A DNA stretch of 34,871 bases from Methanobacteriota archaeon (GTDB taxonomy: Archaea; Thermoplasmatota; Thermoplasmata; Methanomassiliicoccales; Methanomethylophilaceae), in contig JAAYAP010000011.1 of the NCBI GenBank assembly GCA_012719315.1, forward strand, positions 1-34,871, given 5' to 3'. The position numbers were made by a program, and so were the translations under genes. Under the pieces are notes generated by a model. It was not told where the DNA came from. It saw nothing but the letters and a program-made list of their open reading frames with translations, and ran no database searches. Shown piece by piece: positions 9,263-16,454 of this stretch. The stretch's first letter is position 1. Each line of letters begins with the position of its first letter.

Positions 9263-10822
9263 GTGAGGACGATCGGCGGCATCCCGGCGAGGCTTAACCG
9301 CCTGGCGCGGTGGCAGAGCGGCAGCATGAGGATCCTCGGCGCGGTCGAGACCGTCCTCGGCCTGCTGCTGACCGCCATGGCCGTCGCGACGGCGGCGTCC
9401 GGAGGGGACGCGTCCGTCTTCCTGATCCCCGCCCCCTTCCTGCTGGTCCCCGGCATCCTGCAGTACACGCTCTTCGCCGGCGGCCGGGACATCTCGGTCG
9501 CGGTCAGCATACTCACGGTGATGACGGCCTGGTCGATCGCCTTCGCCGCCATGGCCGCCCCCTTCCTGCTGCACGGATGCACCTGGTACGACGCGCTCTT
9601 CGAATCGGTCAGCGGCCTCACCACCACCGGCTTCTCGGTCTTCGCCGACGTGGAGTCCCTGCCGGCCGCCCTGCTGTTCTGGAGGTCGCTCTCCCAATGG
9701 GTGGGCGGTCTGGCGGTCGTCATCGTCTTCATGTTCCTGCTGCCGATGCTGGGCATCGGCGGGAGGGCGCTGATCAACAACGAGCTCTCGGGGGCCGAGG
9801 CCGGCAACTTCGCCGCCAAGCTGAGGGAGGTCGCGGTCAACTTCATCGCCATCTACCTGGCGCTCTCGGCGATCCAGATGCTGCTGCTGGCGATCCTCGG
9901 CGTGCCGGTCTTCGAGGCGGTGTGCATCGGCATGTCCTGCATCTCGACCGGGGGCATGTCGGTGCTCAACGACAGCCTGGCATCGCATACCTTCGCGGTG
10001 CAGGCGGTCGTCGTCGTCTTCATGTTCCTCGGCGGCACCAACTTCTACCTGCACTACCGGTTCCTGTACAAGCGCGACTACAAGGCGTACATCAGGTGCC
10101 AGGAGCTCGTCTGGACCGTGATCTGGTTCGCGGTCGCGACCGTCCTGATCCTCCTGGCGCTGGCGTCCGCCGGCGGCGGCGGCCTCGGCGACGACCTCTG
10201 GAGCTCGCTGTTCGCCGTGGTCTCGTTCGGCACCTCCACCGGGTTCTCCGCCCATGACCATTCGGTCTGGCCGGCGGCGACGCTGCCGGTGCTGATGCTG
10301 CTGGGCCTGTTCGGGGCGATGTCGGGATCGACCGCCGGGGGGATCAAGATATACCGGCTGGTCATCGTCAAGGAGTACATCGCCTACGGCCTCCACCGGA
10401 TGATCCATCCGCGTGCGGTGAGGGATGTCAGGCTGGACGGGCACAGCGTCGGCACCGATGCGCTGATCGCGGCGCTGACGGTCATGCTCTCCTTCCTGGC
10501 GGCGGCGGCCGTCGGCACCGTCCTGTTCATGTGGACCGAGCCCGGCACCGGCCTCGCCGATGCCGCGGGGCTCTGCATCGCCAGCCTCGGCAACGTCGGC
10601 GCGGGCATCGGCGTCCTCGGCGACGGCGTCCCCGTGGCCGACCTGAGCCTGCCGACCAAGGCGGTCATGGCGGCGCTGATGTGGATCGGGCGTCTGGAGG
10701 TGACGATGTTCCTGCTCCTGTTCACCCGGGTCTTCTGGAGCGACGTCCGCAGGCATGCGGCCGCATCTCACAGACGGCCGGGCCGGCGCACGGCCGCGGT
10801 CATCCCCGGCCGGCGGCGCTGA
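9263..10822 (+). CDS. trkH: TrkH-family potassium transporter membrane subunit
   Basis: Multi-TM protein with TrkH pore motifs (FESVSGLTTTGFSVF, ISTGGMSVLNDSL, FGTSTGFSA, ASLGNVGAGIG). GTG start at 9263 assumed; alternative ATG at 9326. Confidence 0.9.
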   Translation: MRTIGGIPARLNRLARWQSGSMRILGAVETVLGLLLTAMAVATAASGGDASVFLIPAPFLLVPGILQYTLFAGGRDISVAVSILTVMTAWSIAFAAMAAPFLLHGCTWYDALFESVSGLTTTGFSVFADVESLPAALLFWRSLSQWVGGLAVVIVFMFLLPMLGIGGRALINNELSGAEAGNFAAKLREVAVNFIAIYLALSAIQMLLLAILGVPVFEAVCIGMSCISTGGMSVLNDSLASHTFAVQAVVVVFMFLGGTNFYLHYRFLYKRDYKAYIRCQELVWTVIWFAVATVLILLALASAGGGGLGDDLWSSLFAVVSFGTSTGFSAHDHSVWPAATLPVLMLLGLFGAMSGSTAGGIKIYRLVIVKEYIAYGLHRMIHPRAVRDVRLDGHSVGTDALIAALTVMLSFLAAAAVGTVLFMWTEPGTGLADAAGLCIASLGNVGAGIGVLGDGVPVADLSLPTKAVMAALMWIGRLEVTMFLLLFTRVFWSDVRRHAAASHRRPGRRTAAVIPGRRR

Positions 10823-10824
10823 GC

Positions 10825-11661
10825 TCAGCGGCAGGCGTCGAGGATGCGCATGACCGCGTCATGCCCGGGCGCCTGCTCGTTGATCGCCCCGGCGATTATG
10901 CGTGCATTGTCCCGCTTCCCCTTCTCGATCAGGCAGAGGGCCAGGATCTCCATGGCGTCGACGTGGCCCGGATCGGCCCTCACGGCCTTGGCGGCGTAAC
11001 CGCCGGCGGCGGCGGTCTTGCCGCTCATCCACATGAAATAGGCGGCCAGGGCGTTGGCGTCCGCCGACCTCTTATCGGCTTTGAGGGCGGCTTTGACGAG
11101 ATCGCCGGCCTCGCGGGAGAGCCCGCGCCGCAGCAGCACCGAGCAACGGCATCTGCCTGCCCGGAAGTCGGAGGGCATCTCCTCCATGAGCCGGGCGGCG
11201 AGCGCGTCGGCGGACGCGAAGTCCCCGAGCGAGCAGAACGCCTCGGCGGCCAGGACGTCGTCGTCGACCGTCGGCTCGGCGATCCGCCCGTAGGCGGCGA
11301 CCGCGTCCGCATGCTCCCCCATCCCGTGGAGGGCGGCCATGCGCTCCCGTTCGACGGCGTCGTCCGCCGGCAGCGCCGCGAGCGCCGCATGCGCTTCCCG
11401 GCGGTATCCCAGTCCCCGCAGCCCGCGGGCGGTCTCCAACGCGGCCGACGGGTCGGCGCGCAGGCTCGCGGCGATCATCCCCAACACGGTCTCGGCGGTC
11501 TCCGTCTCGCCGACCGACCTCAGCAACGAGAGGCAGGTCAGCAGGACGAGCGGCTCGTCCGCCGCCGACGCCGCGATGCCGGCGACCTGCGGTCCGACCG
11601 CCGCGAGGTCGCCGGCGGCGATGCTCTTCCGAATCCCTTCGAAGGCCTGTGCCCTGTCCAT
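10825..11661 (-). CDS. TPR-like helical repeat protein of unknown function
   Basis: 278 aa, Ala/Leu-rich helical repeats with TPR-like spacing (e.g. KADKRSADANALAAYFMWMSGKTAAAGGYAAKAVRADPGHVDAMEILALCLIEKGKRDNA). Confidence 0.65.
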   Translation of the reverse strand: MDRAQAFEGIRKSIAAGDLAAVGPQVAGIAASAADEPLVLLTCLSLLRSVGETETAETVLGMIAASLRADPSAALETARGLRGLGYRREAHAALAALPADDAVERERMAALHGMGEHADAVAAYGRIAEPTVDDDVLAAEAFCSLGDFASADALAARLMEEMPSDFRAGRCRCSVLLRRGLSREAGDLVKAALKADKRSADANALAAYFMWMSGKTAAAGGYAAKAVRADPGHVDAMEILALCLIEKGKRDNARIIAGAINEQAPGHDAVMRILDACR

Positions 11662-11717
11662 GGACGGTCAATGCGTTCCGCGGATTAAACCTTCGGCGGC
11701 GGATGGCGGCGGATGGC

Positions 11718-11732
11718 GGATATATGTATATT
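11718..11732 (+). promoter_or_regulatory. Putative TATA-box promoter of the ATPase/TOPRIM operon
   Basis: GGATATATGTATATT, AT-rich island ~25-35 nt upstream of the ATG at 11755. Confidence 0.45.
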
Positions 11733-11754
11733 ACCGCGAAGCGATACCTCCCGC

Positions 11755-12792
11755 ATGATACTCAGGTCGATAAGGGTGTACGGGCTGTTCGGGGAATACG
11801 ACTACGACATCGAGCTGAGCGGGAACTACATCACCTTCATCCATTCGCAGAACGGACTCGGCAAATCCACGCTGATGCGGCTGATCAGCAGCATCCTCGG
11901 CGGGAACATGGAGGAGGTCGCGTCGACATCCTTCGACAGGATCGAGATGGTCTTCGACGACGGGGCCTTCCTGATCGTCGAGAACCGGTCCGACGGGCCC
12001 GTCGCCATCATCCAGAAGAATGAGGTCGACGAGGTGCTGCTCCCGGAGGACCTGAGGGGCATCCTCAAGGTGACGCACCTCGAACCCGACCGGCTGGTGA
12101 TCATGCGCGACGACTGCCTGATCCCCTCGCTGTGCGTGCTGTACGAGGATTTCGCCGAGAGGCTGAAGGCCGCCTGGGCCGACAGCACTCTGCATCACAT
12201 CCCGCGCTGCGATCCGGAGCAGATGAGCGACGCCGAGATCGAGCAGGGGTTCAAGGAACTCAAGGCCAGGCTGGATTTCATGAAGCAGGCGGGCTTCGAA
12301 CCCGAGCTGCCGCCCGGGTACAGGGTCCCGCCGCCGCGGTTCGAGATCGCCGAGTACCGCACGGAGTACACCGAGCTGTTCTACTCGCTGAACGACTACG
12401 TGGAGCGCTACCATCCGCTGGCCGAGCTGACCGTGATGTACATGGACATCGTCAACAGCATCTTCACCCGGAAGACGCTCCACATCAACGACGCCGGCGA
12501 GTTCTCCATCCTCCTGGACAACGGCAACAACCTCCCGGTGCCCAAGCTGTCCTCGGGCGAGAAGCAGGTCCTGGTGATCTTCTTCAGGCTGCTCTTCGAG
12601 GCCGAGCCGCGTTCGCTCGTGCTCATCGACGAGCCCGAGATCTCCCTGCACATCGTCTGGCAGCACAAGGTGAGCCGGATGCTGCTGGAGGTCGCCAGGA
12701 TGCGTTCGTTGCGTATGATCGTCACCACGCACTCGCCGCAGATCATCCATGACGCCTGGGACCAGGCCGTCGAGTTGAAAGTGGGACAATGA
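11755..12792 (+). CDS. OLD/AAA15-like ABC-type ATPase (PARIS AriA-like candidate)
   Basis: MILRSIRVYGLFGEYDYDIELSGNYITFIHSQNGLGKSTLMRLISSILGG (N-terminal beta-strands + Walker A), LSSGEKQVLVIFFRLLFE (ABC signature), SLVLIDEPEISLHIVWQHK (Walker B + D-loop), MIVTTHSPQIIH (H-loop). No long coiled coil. Confidence 0.85.
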   Translation: MILRSIRVYGLFGEYDYDIELSGNYITFIHSQNGLGKSTLMRLISSILGGNMEEVASTSFDRIEMVFDDGAFLIVENRSDGPVAIIQKNEVDEVLLPEDLRGILKVTHLEPDRLVIMRDDCLIPSLCVLYEDFAERLKAAWADSTLHHIPRCDPEQMSDAEIEQGFKELKARLDFMKQAGFEPELPPGYRVPPPRFEIAEYRTEYTELFYSLNDYVERYHPLAELTVMYMDIVNSIFTRKTLHINDAGEFSILLDNGNNLPVPKLSSGEKQVLVIFFRLLFEAEPRSLVLIDEPEISLHIVWQHKVSRMLLEVARMRSLRMIVTTHSPQIIHDAWDQAVELKVGQ

Positions 12793-13646
12793 TCGAGCGG
12801 CTGACGGCGTCGGACATCGCCAACGAGGTCTCGATGATGCGTTCGGCCTTCAAAGGCACCTTCGTCGTCGTCGAGGGGGTCACCGACAGCCGCCTCTACG
12901 GCAAATTCATCGATCCAGAGGGGGTGATGGTGCTCATCGCCCACTCCAAGGACAACGTCAGGCGCTCGGTGATCGAGTCGCGGACCAACCGCAGGGACCT
13001 CAGGATCATCGGGATCATGGACCCCGACCTGGACCGGCTCAACGGCAGGACCTATCCCATGCCGCTCTTCCTCACCGACAACCGCGACCAGGAGGGCATG
13101 ATCCTGGCGTCGAGGGCCTTGGACGACCTGCTGACCGAGTACGCCGACCAGGCGCTGCTGAAGTCGTTCGAGGACAAGCACGGGCCGGTGCGGGAGGCGA
13201 TCGCTCGTTCGGCGGCGCCGATCGGGCTGCTGATGCACATCTCGCGATGCGACGGGTTGAAACTGTGCTTCAAGGACATGGATTACCGCTCGTTCATCGA
13301 CCCGCGCACGCTGGAGCTCGACATGCAGAGGATGGTGGAGGAGGTCATCTCGCTGTCCAAGGACCCGAACATCGGCCGGAAGGACGCATTGTCGAGACTG
13401 AAACGCGAGCTGAAGCACCTCGAGGACCCCTGGATGGCGGTGCGGGGGCACGACGCCGTCGAGATCCTCACCATCGGCCTGGCCGAGGTCTTCGGCTCGT
13501 ACAACTCCTACGGCATCAAGCACGGCCAGGTGGCGGGCTCGCTGCGGCTGGCGTTCTCCTACGATTACTTCGCCGACACCGGGCTGTACGGCGACACCTC
13601 CGAATGGAGCCGCAAGACCGAGAACCCGTTGTGGCTCAGACGTTGA
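12789..13646 (+). CDS. DUF4435/TOPRIM-like protein (PARIS AriB-like candidate)
   Basis: 4-bp ATGA overlap with upstream ATPase gene. TOPRIM-like motifs: FVVVEGVTDSRLYGKFI (Glu motif), IIGIMDPDLDRLNG (DxD motif), LTDNRDQEGMILASRALDDLL (DUF4435-like). Confidence 0.75.
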   Translation: MIERLTASDIANEVSMMRSAFKGTFVVVEGVTDSRLYGKFIDPEGVMVLIAHSKDNVRRSVIESRTNRRDLRIIGIMDPDLDRLNGRTYPMPLFLTDNRDQEGMILASRALDDLLTEYADQALLKSFEDKHGPVREAIARSAAPIGLLMHISRCDGLKLCFKDMDYRSFIDPRTLELDMQRMVEEVISLSKDPNIGRKDALSRLKRELKHLEDPWMAVRGHDAVEILTIGLAEVFGSYNSYGIKHGQVAGSLRLAFSYDYFADTGLYGDTSEWSRKTENPLWLRR

Positions 13647-13881
13647 GGTCCAGGTCCTCGCGGACCGCGGTCCCGGCGGCGTTCTCGGCGATCGTCTGCA
13701 CCCGGCGCTCGCTCTCCTCGAGTATCCGCCGGCAGTGGTCGCGAAGCGCGATCGCCTCCTCGTAGATGCCCAGGCTCTCGTCCAGGTCCAACCCGCCCGC
13801 CTCCAGCCGTTTGACCATCGCCTCGAGCGCGGTCATGCTCTCCTCGAAACCCATCTCCTCGATTTTCTTCTTCCCGTTCAT
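13636..13881 (-). CDS. xseB: Exodeoxyribonuclease VII small subunit
   Basis: 81 aa; GFEESMTALEAMVKRLEAGGLDLDESLGIYEEAIALRDHCRRILEESERRVQ is the canonical XseB pattern. Confidence 0.93.
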   Translation of the reverse strand: MNGKKKIEEMGFEESMTALEAMVKRLEAGGLDLDESLGIYEEAIALRDHCRRILEESERRVQTIAENAAGTAVREDLDLNV

Positions 13882-15140
13882 CTCGATCTCACATCCTTGA
13901 CTTCCGCGTCGACCGTGCCGTCGCGCATGCGCACGGCGATCGTCTCGCCCCTGCCGATCGATGCCGCCGAGGTCAGCGCCCGGCCGTGCGCGTCGACGAC
14001 CATCCCGTAGCCTCTGCCCAGCACCTCGTAGGGGCTGAGCGCGTCCAGGCGCCCGGCGGCCGCCTCCAGCCTCGACGCGCGGATCGGGACCAGGTCCCGT
14101 GCCGCGCGCTCCAGCATCGACGCCGCGGCCGTGTACCGGCCGCGCATCCTCACGACGCGGTCGCGGAGCACCGCGTCGAGGCGGTCCGAGAGGCGGTCGG
14201 CCTCCAGGGACCGCATCGCCACCAGCTCGGCCGCCCGCCGCGGCGACAGCGAGGTGTCGGCCCTGCCGAAGCGGGCGCGCATCCGCAGCAGGGTCCGCTC
14301 GACGGCGGCGCCGGCGCGGACCAGGCAGCCGTCGGCCCGGCGCGACAGGTCGTGCCTGTCGGCCAGGACGATCTCGGCCGCGGCGGTCGGCGTCGCCGCC
14401 CGCACGTCCGCGACCAGGTCGGCCAGGGTGAAATCCGATTCGTGGCCGACGGCGGAGACGGTCGGGACCGTCGAGGCGGCGATCGCCCGCACCACGACCT
14501 CCTCGTTGAAGGCCCAGAGGTCCTCGGCCGACCCGCCCCCGCGCCCGACGATGATGACGTCGACGCCGGCGCGGTCGAGCAGGGCGATCCCGGCCGCGAT
14601 CGATTCCGCCGCCCCCTCGCCCTGGACCTTGGCCGGGGCCAGCAGGAGGTCGGCCGGGAACCGGCGGCCGGCGGTCACCACCATGTCGTGGATGGCCGCC
14701 CCCGACGGCGAGGTGACGATCCCGACGGTCTTCGGATAAAGCGGCAGCGGCCGTTTGCGGGACGCGTCGAACAATCCCTCGGCGCGCAGCCTAGCCTTCA
14801 ACTCCTCCAGCCTGGCGTACAGGTCGCCCCGTCCGCCGCGCCGCGCCGTCCTGGCGATGAACTGGTAGCTGCCGCGTTCGACGTAGAGGTCGATGCTGCC
14901 GAACAGCGCCACCTCCAGGCTGTCGGTCAGCTCGAAGCCGATCCTGGCGGCATCGGCGCGGAACAGCACGCAGCGCAGCTCGCTGCCGGCATCCTTCAGC
15001 GTGAAGTAGCTGTGGCCCGACTGGTACCTCTTGAAATTGGAGACCTCGCCGGCCACCCAGAGGTCGTTGACCTCGCGGGCCGTCCCCAGTATGCCTTTGA
15101 CACGCGTGTTCAGCTGCGTGACGGTGATCGTCTCTTCCAT
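13878..15140 (-). CDS. xseA: Exodeoxyribonuclease VII large subunit
   Basis: MEETITVTQLNTRVKGILGTAREVNDLWVAGEVSNFKRYQSGHSYFTLKDAGSELRCVLFR (OB fold), VGIVTSPSGAAIHDM, IIVGRGGGSAEDLWAFNEE, SAVGHESDFTLADLVADVRAATPTAAAEI. ATGA overlap with xseB. ORF-track start (15410) judged too long. Confidence 0.94.
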   Translation of the reverse strand: MEETITVTQLNTRVKGILGTAREVNDLWVAGEVSNFKRYQSGHSYFTLKDAGSELRCVLFRADAARIGFELTDSLEVALFGSIDLYVERGSYQFIARTARRGGRGDLYARLEELKARLRAEGLFDASRKRPLPLYPKTVGIVTSPSGAAIHDMVVTAGRRFPADLLLAPAKVQGEGAAESIAAGIALLDRAGVDVIIVGRGGGSAEDLWAFNEEVVVRAIAASTVPTVSAVGHESDFTLADLVADVRAATPTAAAEIVLADRHDLSRRADGCLVRAGAAVERTLLRMRARFGRADTSLSPRRAAELVAMRSLEADRLSDRLDAVLRDRVVRMRGRYTAAASMLERAARDLVPIRASRLEAAAGRLDALSPYEVLGRGYGMVVDAHGRALTSAASIGRGETIAVRMRDGTVDAEVKDVRSR

Positions 15141-15252
15141 CACCGCGGATACGGGGTGCATCGGTAATAGAGTTTCGGCGTCCCCGTCCCCGTGCCGGCA
15201 TGGTATATTATACCGCGACGGGCGTATATCGGGACCGGGAGGAGATGCGAGG

Positions 15253-15735
15253 ATGACTTCGACCTGCCCGCACTGCGGGGTCGCCGTACCGTCCGACTGC
15301 GGGAGATGCCCCAGATGCTTCAGGGACATCGACATCGAGGCGCAGCGCCGTCGCGGCGCCGACGGCGCCGAGTACACGATCGTCGAGTCCGGGTCCCGCC
15401 GGGAGCGCACACGCCGGGAACGGCCGGAGAAGCGGCCGTTGAGCAGCCGCGCCGTCCTGCTGCTGGCGACGCTGCCCGCATTGTTCGGGGTCCTGGGGCT
15501 GGGGCAGATCGTCCGCGACCGCCGCGACGCCGTCGGCTTCTACTTCCTGCTGATCGGGCTGATCCTCTTCATCCCGTCGGTGCTCCTGGTCACCGACACC
15601 TGGGCGGGCGGCATCACCACCGGCCTGCTGAGGGTGTCGGCCTTCGTCCTGCTGATGGGAGCCTACCTGCTGACCGCGCTGGTGTCGCTGGCGGACCTGT
15701 ACTTCGGCTCGCTCTTCAGGTCGATGAGGCTCTGA
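15253..15735 (+). CDS. Zinc-ribbon membrane protein of unknown function
   Basis: MTSTCPHCGVAVPSDCGRCPRCF (two CXXC knuckles) followed by about three hydrophobic segments; SD-like GGAGATGCGAGG upstream. Confidence 0.75.
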   Translation: MTSTCPHCGVAVPSDCGRCPRCFRDIDIEAQRRRGADGAEYTIVESGSRRERTRRERPEKRPLSSRAVLLLATLPALFGVLGLGQIVRDRRDAVGFYFLLIGLILFIPSVLLVTDTWAGGITTGLLRVSAFVLLMGAYLLTALVSLADLYFGSLFRSMRL

Positions 15736-15744
15736 GCCGAGGCG

Positions 15745-16314
15745 TCAGTACTTGCCTTTGTCGATCATGTGGAACATCAGCGCCGCCGACATCCGCGCCA
15801 GGTCGCCGGCGCGTCTGCCGTTCCTCAGTGACGGGTCGCCGCCCTTGATCAGCCTGCGGTAGGCCTTGCGGATGATGTCGGGTTCGTCCTGGGGATGCTT
15901 GCAGCGGAGGCTGATCGGCATCCGCGCCGAGATCGACGGCATCACCGTGGTCCGATGGGTGATGTCCCACGGGGCGCAGGTCATGTACCTGCCGAACTCC
16001 TGACGCGCATCGTAGCAGGCGATGCTCTCCCCTTCGATGATCCCCATCACCCTGCCGACCACGTCGGCCTCGGCCTCCCCGGCGTAGATCGCCTCGCCGG
16101 TGATGCCTGCGGCCTCGGAGAGGTAGTCGAGCTTGGGCTTGCCGAGTTTGCGGGGATCGTAGAAGATCAGGCTCTCGCAGACCAACTCGCTCGTGCGCGC
16201 GTCGAGGTCGGCCCTGCAGACGGCGATCTCGATGATCTCGTCGTACGGGAAGCCGTTCGGACCCGTGGCGACCGCTTGGATGATGTGGACCTCTTCGCTC
16301 ATGACACGGTCCAT
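15745..16314 (-). CDS. DnaQ/DEDDh exonuclease-like protein with degenerate active site
   Basis: 189 aa aligning by eye with the DnaQ-like protein at 24572-25213 (VHIIQAVATG / VYVLDTETTG; YDARQEFGRYM / YNTGYDFGRFL; AYRRLIKGGDP..LARMSAALMFHMIDKGKY / AYRTILGDEDP..DARMASHIMIAMHDAGLY) but lacking the catalytic D-E and H. Confidence 0.6.
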   Translation of the reverse strand: MDRVMSEEVHIIQAVATGPNGFPYDEIIEIAVCRADLDARTSELVCESLIFYDPRKLGKPKLDYLSEAAGITGEAIYAGEAEADVVGRVMGIIEGESIACYDARQEFGRYMTCAPWDITHRTTVMPSISARMPISLRCKHPQDEPDIIRKAYRRLIKGGDPSLRNGRRAGDLARMSAALMFHMIDKGKY

Positions 16315-16325
16315 CCGTCTGATGC

Positions 16326-16333
16326 TATTTATA
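16326..16333 (-). promoter_or_regulatory. Putative TATA box for the 15745-16314 gene
   Basis: TATTTATA (reverse complement TATAAATA) just upstream of the reverse-strand start at 16314. Confidence 0.35.
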
Positions 16334-16423
16334 CAGGGGCATGCGCACGGGACGGGCGGCGCCCGCCTCCGGAACCGACGCCGCGGCCGTCCGCGGACGC
16401 CTGCGGCCGGCCGCGACTGGTTG

Positions 16424-16433
16424 TTTTTATAGG
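16424..16433 (+). promoter_or_regulatory. Putative TATA box for the AddB-like/AddA-like operon
   Basis: TTTTTATAGG in a GC-rich context ~25-30 nt upstream of the ATG at 16455. Confidence 0.4.
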
Positions 16434-16454
16434 CATACGGGCTACGAGAGGGCC

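Noticed and set aside
11755-12792. Gabija- or Septu-type assignment for the ATPase gene
   Set aside because: No UvrD-like GajB or HNH-type PtuB neighbour; TOPRIM is in the separate adjacent protein, which fits the PARIS arrangement better.
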